Shown here piece by piece: positions 42,369 to 50,936 of a stretch of 64,000 bases of DNA; within the stretch, counting starts at the first letter, position 1; the number at the start of each line of letters is the position of its first letter. Made by a program: the position numbers and the translations under genes. Source of the DNA: JANPPS01 sp964242575 (GTDB lineage Bacteria > Pseudomonadota > Alphaproteobacteria > Acetobacterales > Acetobacteraceae); contig CAXTCN010000017.1 of the NCBI GenBank assembly GCA_964242575.1, forward strand, positions 1 through 64,000, given 5' to 3'. The notes beneath the pieces are model-generated. The model made no database searches, was not told the DNA's origin, and worked only from the letters and a program-made list of their open reading frames with translations.

Positions 42369-43313
42369 TTGAAGGCTATGCCACCCGAGCGCGCTGCGGA
42401 CCACTTCCCTTGGCGCCGCGCGTTGCCCGCGCTGCTTACGGCATGGCTGATCGCCGGGTGCGTTTCGGAGCGCGACGGCCCTACGGCGCGGGAGCAGCGC
42501 GCCGCCGACGATCCCGGCGCCATGCTGCGCATCGGCCAGGCTGCCGAGCGGAATGGCGACCTGCCGGGCGCCGCGGATTTTTACAGCCGTGCCCTTGCCC
42601 TGAACCCGGAAGCAGGCGACGCCGCCGTTGGCCTCGCACGCAGCCGGGCCGGGTTGGGCCAGTTGAATGAGGCCTTGGAGGCGCTCCGCGCGGCCCATGC
42701 CCGCTCATTATCAGACCACCGGCTCACCGCCCTGCTGGGCCGGCTCGAGATACAGGCGCGTCAGCCGGCAAGGGCATTGGCGACGTTCCAAGACGGGCTG
42801 CGCCAGGCGCCGGAGGACATTGAGCTGTTGACTGGCCAAGGCGTGGCGCTCGACGGCCTGGGACGGCACGCCGAGGCACAGGCCGCCTATCGCCAGGCGC
42901 TGGCCCGCGACCCCGCCAGCATCGCCGTGCGCAACAACCTGGCGCTTTCGCTCGCGCTGTCGGGCCGTCCGGCTGAGGCGGCCGGCCTGCTGCGCGACCT
43001 GGCTTCGGACGTGACGGCGCGCGGCAGTTCGGCGCAGGTTGCGACGGTGCAGGGCAACCTCGCCTTGGCGCACGGCCTAAGCGGCGACGAAGGCCGGGCC
43101 AGGCGCGCGCTCGGCGCTTCGTTGTCAGAGGCGGACTTGGCCGACAACTTGCGGGCTTACGTCGAGTTGCGCGACGGGCTTTTGGCCGGAGGTCAGGGCG
43201 GCGGTCCCGGCGCGGCGCCCGCGTCAGCGGCTCCCGCCGCGTTGGGCGCCACTGGCCCCGCCGCCGGCGTTCCCCCAGCGACGCCCGGCAGGACGGCCGA
43301 TACGCCAAGCTGA
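42369..43313 (+). CDS. TPR lipoprotein, TadD-like
   Basis: A 314-residue lipoprotein: leader ALPALLTAWLIAGC with lipobox IAGC, followed by about five TPR repeats (residues 45-280; AADFYSRALALNPEAGDAAVGL, ARALATFQDGLRQAPEDIEL, AEAQAAYRQALARDPASIAV), then an Ala/Gly/Pro tail. TadD acts in Tad pilus assembly, and TPR proteins are also found beside the split secretin genes of rhizobial-type T3SS. The start is TTG at 42369 with GAGGAGGG five bases upstream; ATG at 42378 is the alternative. Its last 121 bp overlap the CpaD-like gene on the other strand. Probably helps assemble the secretin. Confidence 0.75.
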   Translation: MKAMPPERAADHFPWRRALPALLTAWLIAGCVSERDGPTAREQRAADDPGAMLRIGQAAERNGDLPGAADFYSRALALNPEAGDAAVGLARSRAGLGQLNEALEALRAAHARSLSDHRLTALLGRLEIQARQPARALATFQDGLRQAPEDIELLTGQGVALDGLGRHAEAQAAYRQALARDPASIAVRNNLALSLALSGRPAEAAGLLRDLASDVTARGSSAQVATVQGNLALAHGLSGDEGRARRALGASLSEADLADNLRAYVELRDGLLAGGQGGGPGAAPASAAPAALGATGPAAGVPPATPGRTADTPS

Positions 43314-43906
43314 TTGCGTGCCCGCTCGATTGCCCCGCCCGCCACCACGCCCGGCTGCGGCGCGAGCGGCGGCGACGCCAGCAGGTCGCCCGGGTCGGCG
43401 AGCATCTGCGCCAGGTTGTTCGCCTGGACGCAGCGGCCAAGGCTGCCGAGGCTTGAGGCGACGTCAATGCCGGGGTTCGTGGAGGGCTGGATGGCGTCGC
43501 CGCAGTCCCGCGTGTGAAGGACGAAGCGCGACATCGAGACCTGGGCGGTGAGCGGCGGGACGCGGCTGTCTCCGGCAATCACGATGCGGGCCGGGTCAAG
43601 CCCGTAGCCAATCAAGGCCCGCCGCACCGGGTCGGCCTCCAGCGCTCTCGCTGTCACGGTGGCCCGCACCGCCTCCGGCCTGCCAAGCGTGACCAGCCGG
43701 ACCGCCCGCTCAAGGCTATGGCGTTCGGCGTCCGGCAGGCGCAACTCCCCAGCCACCCGGTTCGGATGCAACTGCAACCAAGCATCCTGGCGCAGGACGC
43801 TGGCCTCGACGGCAGGCGGCGTTCCCCGTTCCACCACGGAGTCCGGCACGGTGCAGGCCCCGAGCGCCATGGCCAGCGGACAGGCCAGGACGGATTGCCG
43901 GATCAT
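43193..43906 (-). CDS. CpaD-like (Tad pilus) lipoprotein
   Basis: A 237-residue lipoprotein: MIRQSVLACPLAMALGAC gives a lipobox LGAC. The CpaD pattern is visible in RALIGYGLDPARIVIAG, VLHTRDCGD, and GRCVQANNLAQMLADPGDLL. The C-terminal 50 residues are Gly/Ala/Pro-rich. The ATG at 43906 overlaps the stop of the CpaC-like secretin gene (ATGA), so the two are translated together. No Tad pilin, ATPase (CpaF) or platform genes are present, so the pair appears detached from a pilus and tied to the T3SS. Confidence 0.75.
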   Translation of the reverse strand: MIRQSVLACPLAMALGACTVPDSVVERGTPPAVEASVLRQDAWLQLHPNRVAGELRLPDAERHSLERAVRLVTLGRPEAVRATVTARALEADPVRRALIGYGLDPARIVIAGDSRVPPLTAQVSMSRFVLHTRDCGDAIQPSTNPGIDVASSLGSLGRCVQANNLAQMLADPGDLLASPPLAPQPGVVAGGAIERARNQLGVSAVLPGVAGGTPAAGPVAPNAAGAADAGAAPGPPP

Positions 43907-45312
43907 TCGAACAGGAACCCGGCCGCGCCGTGCAGCCGCGGCATCCGCTCCGGGTCGAACGGCACCCCGCGCTGCGCCGCCGTCCGGCTGTATAGCAGCC
44001 GCTCCAGGTCCGACGGGATGCGGACGTTGTCGGTGGGCAACGCAACCGGCGTGCCCGCAGCGACCGGCGTGACCAAATAAGGCGTCACCACGATCACCAG
44101 CTCGGTCTGGTTGCGGCGGAAGCTGTTGGACCGGAACAACGTGCCCAGCACCGGGATGTCGCCCAGCCACGGCACCTTGCTGACGTTGTTCGACGCGTCG
44201 TTCTGGATCAGCCCGGCGATGGCGAAGCTCTGGCCGCTCGCCAGCTCAACCGTCGTCTCCGCGTTGCGGGTCGTGAACGCCGGCACCGTGCCCGCGCCGA
44301 GCGAGACGGCGTTGGCCTGGTCGATTGCGCTGACCTCTGGCCGCACCCGCATGCTGATCAGCCCGCTCGACAGCACCGTGGGCGTGAAGGCGACGCTGAC
44401 GCCATATTGCTGGTACTGCACGGAGCTGACGCCCAGCGCCTGCGGAATCGGGATCGGGATTTGGCCCCCGGCCAGGAATGTCGCCGCCACGCCCGAGCTG
44501 GTGGTGAGGTTGGGCTCGGCCAGCATGGTCACCAAGCCCTCCATCGCCATGGCGTCCAGCGTCGCGGCCGCGTTGACCCGGCGGGTCGACACCACGCCGG
44601 ACAGCGTGTTCTGCCCGGCCTGCACCAGGGCCGCGCCAGCCCCGGCCAGCGCCCCCGTCTCCAGCCCGATGGCAAAGCTGCCGACCTGGAACACGCTGCT
44701 CCAGTTGAAGCCGAGGCTGCGGGTGACGGTGCGGGACACTTCGGCCACGCGAACCCGCAGGTTCACCTGGGTCGAGCCGGTGACGCGGAGCTGGTTGATA
44801 AGCGCCTGCCCGGACCCGACCCAGGCGGCGGCCAGGGTGGCGATGCGTTCGGCCGCGGCGGCGTTGGGCACGGCGCCGCTCAGCACCGCGCCGCCGGGCG
44901 TGTAGGCCAGCCGCACCGGCAAGTCCCCCGCTTCGGCCTTGATCCGGGCCGTCAACTCGGCCTCGTTGTAGCGCACCTCGACCGTGTAGGACTGCACCAC
45001 CGCGCCCGAGCGCGACAGCGCGAAGAACGTGGTGCGGCCCGGCTTCTTGCCCCAGACAAAGATCGAGCTGTCGCTTGGCAGTTGCACGTCGGCCACCGAG
45101 GGGTCGCCGATGAACACCGTAGCGGCCGGGGCACGCAACCGCAGCAGCTTCGCCGTCGAAACCTCCAGCGGCAGCACCGCTTGCGGGGTGACGGTCGTAA
45201 GGTCAGGCGGCGCGCCAAGCGCCGGGGCCACTGACACCGCACACAGCGCGAGCACGGCCACACCGACGCGCCGGATCAGGGCCAGGCCGGCCTGCGTGGG
45301 CGAACTCATCAT
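43903..45312 (-). CDS. CpaC/RhcC2-type secretin
   Basis: Outer-membrane channel protein of 469 residues with a signal peptide (LALCAVSVAPALGA). A pilus-type N-domain (PLEVSTAKLLRLRAPAATVF, DVQLPSDSSIFVWGKKPG) and a BON-like segment are followed by the secretin domain with IPIPIPQALG, IAGLIQND and VPWLGDIPVLGTLFRS. This architecture is Tad type (CpaC/RcpA). Rhizobial-type T3SS use a split secretin whose channel part (RhcC2) is reported to derive from Tad secretins, and the matching N-domain gene (46251-46931) lies next door, so this is probably the T3SS channel. AAGGA precedes the ATG. Confidence 0.85.
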   Translation of the reverse strand: MMSSPTQAGLALIRRVGVAVLALCAVSVAPALGAPPDLTTVTPQAVLPLEVSTAKLLRLRAPAATVFIGDPSVADVQLPSDSSIFVWGKKPGRTTFFALSRSGAVVQSYTVEVRYNEAELTARIKAEAGDLPVRLAYTPGGAVLSGAVPNAAAAERIATLAAAWVGSGQALINQLRVTGSTQVNLRVRVAEVSRTVTRSLGFNWSSVFQVGSFAIGLETGALAGAGAALVQAGQNTLSGVVSTRRVNAAATLDAMAMEGLVTMLAEPNLTTSSGVAATFLAGGQIPIPIPQALGVSSVQYQQYGVSVAFTPTVLSSGLISMRVRPEVSAIDQANAVSLGAGTVPAFTTRNAETTVELASGQSFAIAGLIQNDASNNVSKVPWLGDIPVLGTLFRSNSFRRNQTELVIVVTPYLVTPVAAGTPVALPTDNVRIPSDLERLLYSRTAAQRGVPFDPERMPRLHGAAGFLFE

Positions 45313-45426
45313 GCCGGTTCCTTTTCAGCTATGACGTGCCTCATCGCCACGGACGGCCATCGTTGAAGCTGAACACGGCGCGTTAGGCAAGCCTTCCCGG
45401 GTTGGAGCGAACCTTCGGCCGCAGCG

Positions 45427-46182
45427 CTACGCCGGCAAAGCCTGGCCGCTGTTCAGCGCCGCTTTGATGCCGTTGACCTTTTGGTTGTAGTTCGGATCGC
45501 CCAAGCCGGTGGTCGTGGCATCCGGGTTCGCCACATCAACGCTGCCTGGGCCGGAGTTGTAAGCGCGCTGCGCCAGGTCCCAACTGCCGAACTGCTTGTG
45601 CATATCCGCCAGCAGGTACCCGCCAGCCAGGATGTTGGTCGCCGGGTCGTTCACCGACTTGCCCTGCAACTCCAGGTGGTCAGCTTGGAGTTGGCCGAAC
45701 GTGGCGGAGTTGATCTGCATCAGGCCGCTGTCGGACAGGCCGTTGCCGCCGTTGGTGGTGGACGCCTCCGCCTTGCCGCGCGATTCGGCCCAGATGACCG
45801 CGGCCAGTTGGTCCTGCGGCACTCCGGTTTCCTGCGAGGCGCGTTGGGTGGCCGGCGCCAAGTCTTTCAAGGCCTGCGGCACGTTGTCGCCCGACAGCAC
45901 ATTCCCTGGCGCGGACGCCTCCACCGGCTTCGCGGAGCCCGGCTGCCCGCCTGATGCAGGCCCGGGCGGCGGGGCGCTGGGCTGCTGCGCCGGAGCCGGG
46001 TTGGCGCTTTGAGTCGGTTGACCAGCCGCGTCGCCCTTTGCGACGCCGAGCTGCTGCAGCCAGTTGTCCAACTGTTGCTTGAAGGCCGGGGTCGCGTTCG
46101 GGTCGTTCTTAAGGCTGTCGACCTGGGCCTTGTAAGTGTCCACCGCGCCGGTGCCGGGAACTGGTTGCGTGCTCGTTGCCAT
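45427..46182 (-). CDS. Lytic transglycosylase without signal peptide (T3SS-associated)
   Basis: A 251-residue SLT-type peptidoglycan hydrolase. The catalytic Glu is in VIWAESRGK near residue 132, followed by SDSGLMQINSATF and AQRAYNSGPGSV, the classical SLT motifs. The N-terminal 90 residues are Pro/Gln/Ser-rich with no signal peptide, as expected if the enzyme is exported by the T3SS to open the wall for the apparatus (Hpa2/HopP1-like). A strong tts-box-like sequence lies 46 bp upstream. It sits between the two secretin genes. Confidence 0.85.
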   Translation of the reverse strand: MATSTQPVPGTGAVDTYKAQVDSLKNDPNATPAFKQQLDNWLQQLGVAKGDAAGQPTQSANPAPAQQPSAPPPGPASGGQPGSAKPVEASAPGNVLSGDNVPQALKDLAPATQRASQETGVPQDQLAAVIWAESRGKAEASTTNGGNGLSDSGLMQINSATFGQLQADHLELQGKSVNDPATNILAGGYLLADMHKQFGSWDLAQRAYNSGPGSVDVANPDATTTGLGDPNYNQKVNGIKAALNSGQALPA

Positions 46183-46228
46183 GATGCCGTGCCTTTGCCG
46201 CTATCGCCGGAACATCCTGCCCCGCACA

Positions 46229-46248
46229 GGCTTACGGAATCCTGACAA
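46229..46248 (-). promoter_or_regulatory. tts-box-like element before the lytic transglycosylase
   Basis: On the minus strand the 20-mer TTGTCAGGATTCCGTAAGCC matches the remembered rhizobial tts consensus TCGTCAGCTTNTCGAAAGCT at 14 of 19 defined positions. It ends 46 bp before the ATG at 46182. TtsI-like regulator encoded at 39067-39726. Confidence 0.5.
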
Positions 46249-46250
46249 CG

Positions 46251-46931
46251 CTACTGTTCCGGAACGCTGACCTGCTGCTCTTCGCGGCCACGGTAGAGTT
46301 TGACGGAGCGCGTGTTGGCGGCTGCCGCGGCGGGTGCAGGCGGCTTCGGCTCGCCCGCCGGAGCCAGCGCCGCAACCGCCTGCTGGACCAGCTCCACAAA
46401 GCGGGGCGGGCCGCCAACCATAATCAGGTTTTGGCCCGGCAACGGGCGCACGGCAAAACGGGTGTCGGCGATCCCGAGCGCCCGCAGCGCGTCCTCCACC
46501 TGAGACGGACTGGCCCCGTTCGTCGGCACCAGCCGGTTCACGCCCTCGCTCACCGCGGTGAAATAGAGCGTGAAGCCGTCATAAAACCAGTCAAACCCGA
46601 AATCGGCCGCCAGCCGGTCGAGGAACGCCCGCGGCGCCAGCGTCCCAAGCTGTCCGCGCACCCGGCCCTGCACCGTGTCGCTGAGGTTGACGCGCAGGCC
46701 GTTGTTGGCGCCGAACTGGCGCAGCGTGTCGCGCAAGTCCTGGTCAAGGACCGTGTACCCGTAAGGCTGGTCGCTGAGCGGCAGGTCCGCGGTATGGCCA
46801 GCCGGCGGCGTCCCTGAGCCAAGCGCGGCGGCGAGCGCAGCCAGTCCCAACCTGATTCCGCAACGCCGGAACAAACGCCGCCAGCATGGCCCGTCGCATG
46901 TCATGGGCGCGATGACTTGCAGGTGCGCCAT
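46251..46931 (-). CDS. sctC: T3SS secretin N-domain protein (NolW/RhcC1 type)
   Basis: A 226-residue exported protein that ends before any channel-forming secretin domain. After a leader (GIRLGLAALAAALGSG) come N0 and N1 domains: YTVLDQDLRDTLRQFGANNGL, FLDRLAADFGFDWFYDGFTLYF, VEDALRALGIADTRF and NLIMVGGPPRFVELV. This matches the separately encoded periplasmic half of rhizobial secretins. It diverges from sctI across 133 bp, exactly as nolW and nolB do in rhizobia. The partner would be the CpaC-type secretin at 43903. The start may be at 46931 or 46904. Confidence 0.85.
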   Translation of the reverse strand: MAHLQVIAPMTCDGPCWRRLFRRCGIRLGLAALAAALGSGTPPAGHTADLPLSDQPYGYTVLDQDLRDTLRQFGANNGLRVNLSDTVQGRVRGQLGTLAPRAFLDRLAADFGFDWFYDGFTLYFTAVSEGVNRLVPTNGASPSQVEDALRALGIADTRFAVRPLPGQNLIMVGGPPRFVELVQQAVAALAPAGEPKPPAPAAAAANTRSVKLYRGREEQQVSVPEQ

Positions 46932-46975
46932 TCCAGGTCAAGGCGTTTGCTGGGCCAATGCCGGCCCGGTCCCGT

Positions 46976-46995
46976 GCGTCAGGTTCCGATCAGGC
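46976..46995 (+). promoter_or_regulatory. tts-like element before sctI
   Basis: GCGTCAGGTTCCGATCAGGC lies about 70 bp upstream of the sctI ATG, in the divergent promoter region with the secretin N-domain gene. The first ten bases equal those of the element before the harpin gene, but agreement with the tts consensus in the second half is weak (about 10 of 19). Because the same ten bases also occur by chance at 19688 outside the T3SS, confidence is low. Confidence 0.35.
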
Positions 46996-47064
46996 GCCGT
47001 GACGTAGCATGGGCGGAGCGGTGCAGCGCGCCAGCCGATCAAGTGATGAGGGGAACGAAGGCCG

Positions 47065-47571
47065 ATGGCCATTGAGGCGCTTCCGAACGTAGTTGCGGCA
47101 CCGAGCCGCCCAGAGGGAACTCCTGCGGATGTCGGCGGCGGCCAGGCGCAGGGGAACGCGTTCGCCCAGCTCCTCGCACAGCCGCGTCCCTCCGAGGCGC
47201 GCTTGGAAGCAGGCGGCACCAGCGGGGTCGGTGAACAGCTCTCCGCCGGTCTGCAGCGGTTCGGCCAGACGATCGGCAAGATGGAGCAGATCGGCGCTTA
47301 CAAGCAGCACGGCGCCCAGGCTGGACAGGCCCCGACCAGCGCTGCGGCGCAGCCCACCGTCCTCCCTGGACCGGCGGAGCAGAATCTAGGAGCCGCACGC
47401 CGGGCCCAAACCGGCCAGGACCACATCAGCCAGGCGATGGGCATGGCCCACGACGCGCTCGGCCAACAAGCACAGCTTTATAAGGTCATGATGGACTTTA
47501 CCCTGGTGCACTCGTCGGCTGAGTCGCTCAACAAGTCGTTGAAGGCGTTGCTGACCCAGGGAGGCGGCTGA
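47065..47571 (+). CDS. sctI: T3SS inner-rod protein SctI (NolB-like)
   Basis: A 168-residue protein with a low-complexity first half and an amphipathic C-terminal helix (ISQAMGMAHDALGQQAQLYKVMMDF, then SAESLNKSLKALLTQ) that is typical of inner-rod proteins. In rhizobia the equivalent gene, nolB, is divergent from nolW and precedes rhcJ; the same arrangement is seen here. The stop overlaps the sctJ ATG by one base. No Cys, no signal peptide. Confidence 0.75.
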   Translation: MAIEALPNVVAAPSRPEGTPADVGGGQAQGNAFAQLLAQPRPSEARLEAGGTSGVGEQLSAGLQRFGQTIGKMEQIGAYKQHGAQAGQAPTSAAAQPTVLPGPAEQNLGAARRAQTGQDHISQAMGMAHDALGQQAQLYKVMMDFTLVHSSAESLNKSLKALLTQGGG

Positions 47572-48377
47572 TGCGGCAAGACCTTCGCGGCCGGCTGCGG
47601 CGCCTGGGCGCCGCGCGATGGCTGCTGGCGCTCCTGCTGCTGTCCGCCTGCGGCAAGACCGACCTGTACTCCCGCCTTGGTGAGCGGGAGGCCACGGACA
47701 TGATGGCCCTGCTGATGCGGCAAGGCATCGACGCGGAGCGCATTACGGCGAAAGACGGCACGAGCACCCTCCAGGTTGAACGCTCGCGCATCCCGGACGC
47801 CGTCGCGCTTATGAAGGCGAACCAGCTGCCCCGGTCCGAGTACGCCAACATGGGAGCGATCTTCGAGCAGAAAGGCATCGTGTCCTCGCCGGTCGCCGAG
47901 CGCGCGCGCCTTATTTATGCGCTCAGCCAGGAGCTGTCGCGCACGCTGTCCGACATCGACGGCGTGCTGACGGCGCGGGTGCATGTCGTGCTGCCGCGCA
48001 ACGACCCCTTGCGCGGCGAGAGCGGCCCATCCTCGGCGGCAGTGTTCATCCGCCATGACGCGCGCAACCCGATGGCCGACCTGCTGCCGCAGATCAAGAC
48101 GCTGGTGGCGGGCAGCATCGAGGGCCTGTCCTACAGCAAGGTCGCGGTGATCCTGCTGCCGGTCGAGACGGCGGAACGCCCTGTGGCGCCGCTGCCCGAA
48201 ATGTCCAAGGGCGGCACGGCTACGGCGGCGCTGGCCTGGGCGCCTTGGGCGGCGATGACGCTGCTGCCGCTCGGCGGCGGGGCGGCGCTCCTGGTGCACC
48301 GGCGGCGAACCCGGCCGGAGGCGCCGCCAGCCAAGCCGGCGCTGGTGGCCGTTCCGCCACCGCGGAAGCTGGCCTGA
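47571..48377 (+). CDS. sctJ: T3SS inner-membrane ring lipoprotein SctJ
   Basis: A 268-residue lipoprotein: lipobox LSAC with Cys 27. It forms the inner-membrane MS-ring-like structure. Seen are LYSRLGEREATDMMALLMRQGI, ARVHVVLPRNDPL and SAAVFIRHDARNPM, all family-typical, and a C-terminal membrane helix (about 221-245). Length is usual for SctJ. It overlaps sctI by one base and precedes sctK by 3 bp. Confidence 0.95.
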   Translation: MRQDLRGRLRRLGAARWLLALLLLSACGKTDLYSRLGEREATDMMALLMRQGIDAERITAKDGTSTLQVERSRIPDAVALMKANQLPRSEYANMGAIFEQKGIVSSPVAERARLIYALSQELSRTLSDIDGVLTARVHVVLPRNDPLRGESGPSSAAVFIRHDARNPMADLLPQIKTLVAGSIEGLSYSKVAVILLPVETAERPVAPLPEMSKGGTATAALAWAPWAAMTLLPLGGGAALLVHRRRTRPEAPPAKPALVAVPPPRKLA

Positions 48378-48380
48378 ACC

Positions 48381-48998
48381 ATGGGCATTCTCATAACCAG
48401 GGTTCCCGCGATGTTGCCGATCACGGACGTGCATCCGGCGCACCTGAGCGCCCGCCTGCCGCGACTGTCGGGCGCGACGATCCGGCGGCTACAGGCCTGT
48501 CCGCGGCTAGAGGGATGGTTGGAGGAGTTGCTTACCGGCGCCGGTGGGCTGGCTGTCTGGCCCGAGCCGGATGCGCTGCCCGGCCCGGCCCGGCTCGCGC
48601 TCGCCAACCGGGACCAAATCCTTCGCGCCTCCATGGCGATGGGGGCGATTTGGCACGCCGCGTCGGTGCGGTCGTGCATCAGCAGCGCCGCGGTCACGCA
48701 GCTCACAGACGCGATTGGTGCCGAGGCCCGCCACGCTGCGCTGCGCCATGCGAGGCTGGGCGTCGCCAGCCCGGAGCCGATGGCGCCGGGCGAACTGGCC
48801 GTGGCTGTGGCGCGCGCGGCCGACGTGTGCCTTGGCTCCTGGCTCGCGGCCCTGCCAAGCGGGGTGCGCCAGCGCGTGTTGCTGAAGCTGCCGCCTCGCG
48901 GACCGGCAAGCGAGCCGGATGACCGGGCCGGCCCGATCATCGCCGCCGCGGTGGACGAGGCGCTGCCAAAGGAGGCGTCCGATGACGTTGGACGCTGA
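48381..48998 (+). CDS. sctK: T3SS sorting-platform protein SctK (NolU-like)
   Basis: A 205-residue cytoplasmic protein in the position of nolU, between sctJ and sctL. Moderately conserved features are HPAHLSARLPRLSGATIRRL and a C-terminal LGSWLAALPSGVRQRVLLKLP, as in SctK adaptors that link the C-ring to SctJ/SctD. Identification depends partly on synteny. The last 17 bp overlap sctL. Confidence 0.75.
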   Translation: MGILITRVPAMLPITDVHPAHLSARLPRLSGATIRRLQACPRLEGWLEELLTGAGGLAVWPEPDALPGPARLALANRDQILRASMAMGAIWHAASVRSCISSAAVTQLTDAIGAEARHAALRHARLGVASPEPMAPGELAVAVARAADVCLGSWLAALPSGVRQRVLLKLPPRGPASEPDDRAGPIIAAAVDEALPKEASDDVGR

Positions 48999-49584
48999 GC
49001 GGTCTGGCGCCGGACGGCCAACAAGCCTGCTGGTGCGCGGCGCCGAGCTGGGCGCTTGGGCTTTAGCCTCCGACGCGCTCCGAGCCGCCCGCGCGACGGC
49101 AGAGGACATCATGTCGGCCGCAAACGCGGCGCATGAGGCGGAGCGGCGGCGGGGCTATGCCGAGGGCTACAGCCATGGCGCCGAACAGGCCGCGCAGTTG
49201 ATTGTTGGCGCGACCGCGGAGGCCTCGGCCCGCCTCGACCGGATCGAGGCGGCATTGCCCGAGGTGGTCGCGGACGCTGTCGCGGGCATCCTCGGTTCAT
49301 TCGACGTTCATGACCTTGTTGGGCCGGCGGTGTCGAAGGCGCTGGGGCAACTGCGCCGGGGCGCGTCGGCAACGCTCCGGGCCTCGCCGGGCTGTTTGGA
49401 GCCGCTGCGCGCGCTGCTTGCTGAAACCGGCGGGACCGTCCGCCTCGAGCCGGACCCCGGCCTCGCGGACGGATGCTGCGTGTTCAGCAGCGAGCTTGGC
49501 GACGTGGAGCTTGGCGTCGAGGCGCAGCTCCGCGCGCTGCGGAACGGCCTCGCCGCCGGCTGGAACGGGAGCGCCGCGCCATGA
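48982..49584 (+). CDS. sctL: T3SS ATPase stator SctL (NolV-like)
   Basis: A 200-residue helical protein: Ala/Glu-rich coiled segment near residues 30-80 (EDIMSAANAAHEAERRRGYA), then FliH-like C-domain (VGPAVSKALGQLRRG, PLRALLAETGGTVRLEPDPGL, SSELGDVELGVEAQLRAL). It regulates SctN and connects it to the C-ring. GGAGG lies six bases before the ATG; the stop overlaps the sctN start in ATGA. Confidence 0.9.
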   Translation: MTLDAERSGAGRPTSLLVRGAELGAWALASDALRAARATAEDIMSAANAAHEAERRRGYAEGYSHGAEQAAQLIVGATAEASARLDRIEAALPEVVADAVAGILGSFDVHDLVGPAVSKALGQLRRGASATLRASPGCLEPLRALLAETGGTVRLEPDPGLADGCCVFSSELGDVELGVEAQLRALRNGLAAGWNGSAAP

Positions 49585-50936
49585 CCGAGGTTTCCAACCC
49601 GCCGCGCGCCACGGCCGGCGCTGGCGTGGATGGGTCCATGGCGCGGCTACGTGCGCTCACGACATCGCTCGACACCCGCCCGCCCAGGGGACATATCGTC
49701 GGCGCGATGGGCACCATCATCCGGGCCGTGCTGCCGAACGTGGCGGTTGGCGAGCTTTGCCGGCTGGTGGACCCGCGCACCGGACACGCGATGGAGGCCG
49801 AGGTGGTCGGGCTGGCCGGCCACGAGGTGCTGCTGACGCCGACCGGCGACCTACGCGGCCTCTCGGCGGGTGCGGAGGTGGTGGCCACGGGACGGATGCG
49901 GGAAGTGCCGGTTGGCCCTGGACTGCTGGGCCGGGTGCTGGACGGGGTGGGGCAGCCACTGGACGGGCGCGGGCCGCTGGCATCGCAAGGAACCCGGCCC
50001 TTATACGCGCCACCGCCCCCCGCGATGACCCGGCAAATGGTGGAGCGCCCGCTGCCGCTGGGCTTGCGCGTCATGGATGGCCTGCTGACCTGCGCCGAGG
50101 GCCAGCGCATCGGCATCTACGGCGAGGCCGGCGGCGGCAAATCAACGCTCGTCTCGCAGATCGTCAAAGGCTCCAACGCCGACGTAGCGGTGGTGGCGCT
50201 GGTCGGCGAGCGCGGGCGGGAGGTGCGGGAGTTCATCGAGTGCAGCCTCGGCGAGGACGGCCTGGCGCGCTCGGTCGTGGTCGTCGCCACCTCCGACCGC
50301 CCGGCGACCGAGCGCGTGTGCGCCGCCCTGACCGCCACCGCCGTCGCCGAGCACTTCCGCGACCAGGGCGCGAAGGTGCTGCTGTTCGTGGACAGCGTGA
50401 CGCGCTACGCGCGGGCGCTGCGCGAAATCGGCTTGGCAGCCGGAGAACCCCCGACCCGGCGCGGCTTCCCGCCCTCCGTCTTCGCCTCGTTGCCGCAGTT
50501 GCTGGAACGCGCCGGGATGGGCGAGGTCGGGTCCATTACCGCCTTCTACGCCGTGCTCGTGGAGGGCGACGGGCAGGGCGACCCCATCGCCGAGGAAACC
50601 CGCAGCATCCTGGACGGCCACGTCATCCTGTCGCGCGAGCTGGCCGCGTCCGGCCACTACCCCGCCATCGACGTGCTCACCAGCCGGAGCCGGGTGATGC
50701 CGGCGGTTGCCTCGGCCACGCACATGGCCGCCGCCGCCCGGCTGCGCGCACTGCTGGCACGCTATGCCGAGGTCGAGTTCCTGATCCAGGTGGGGGAATA
50801 CAAGCCAGGAGGGGACGCCCTGGCCGACGAAGCGGTCAGCAAGATTGAGGCCCTGCGGGCGTTCCTGCGCCAGGGTACGAACGAGCGGACGGAGTTTGGA
50901 GGGATGCTGGAATGGATGGCGCAGTTGGCCGGGTAA
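49581..50936 (+). CDS. sctN: T3SS ATPase SctN
   Basis: A 451-residue ATPase that unfolds and detaches secreted substrates. Walker A GEAGGGKST at 181-189, ALVGERGREVREF, Walker B LLFVDSVTRYARALREIGL, and LTSRSRVMP are present. Length is normal for the family. The ATG overlaps the sctL stop (ATGA), and the 3' end overlaps sctO by 25 bp, so translation is coupled on both sides. Confidence 0.97.
   Translation: MTEVSNPPRATAGAGVDGSMARLRALTTSLDTRPPRGHIVGAMGTIIRAVLPNVAVGELCRLVDPRTGHAMEAEVVGLAGHEVLLTPTGDLRGLSAGAEVVATGRMREVPVGPGLLGRVLDGVGQPLDGRGPLASQGTRPLYAPPPPAMTRQMVERPLPLGLRVMDGLLTCAEGQRIGIYGEAGGGKSTLVSQIVKGSNADVAVVALVGERGREVREFIECSLGEDGLARSVVVVATSDRPATERVCAALTATAVAEHFRDQGAKVLLFVDSVTRYARALREIGLAAGEPPTRRGFPPSVFASLPQLLERAGMGEVGSITAFYAVLVEGDGQGDPIAEETRSILDGHVILSRELAASGHYPAIDVLTSRSRVMPAVASATHMAAAARLRALLARYAEVEFLIQVGEYKPGGDALADEAVSKIEALRAFLRQGTNERTEFGGMLEWMAQLAG

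Noticed and set aside
49202..50848. A 548-codon frame overlapping sctN in another frame
   Set aside because: Arg/Gly/Pro-rich out-of-frame shadow of sctL and sctN.
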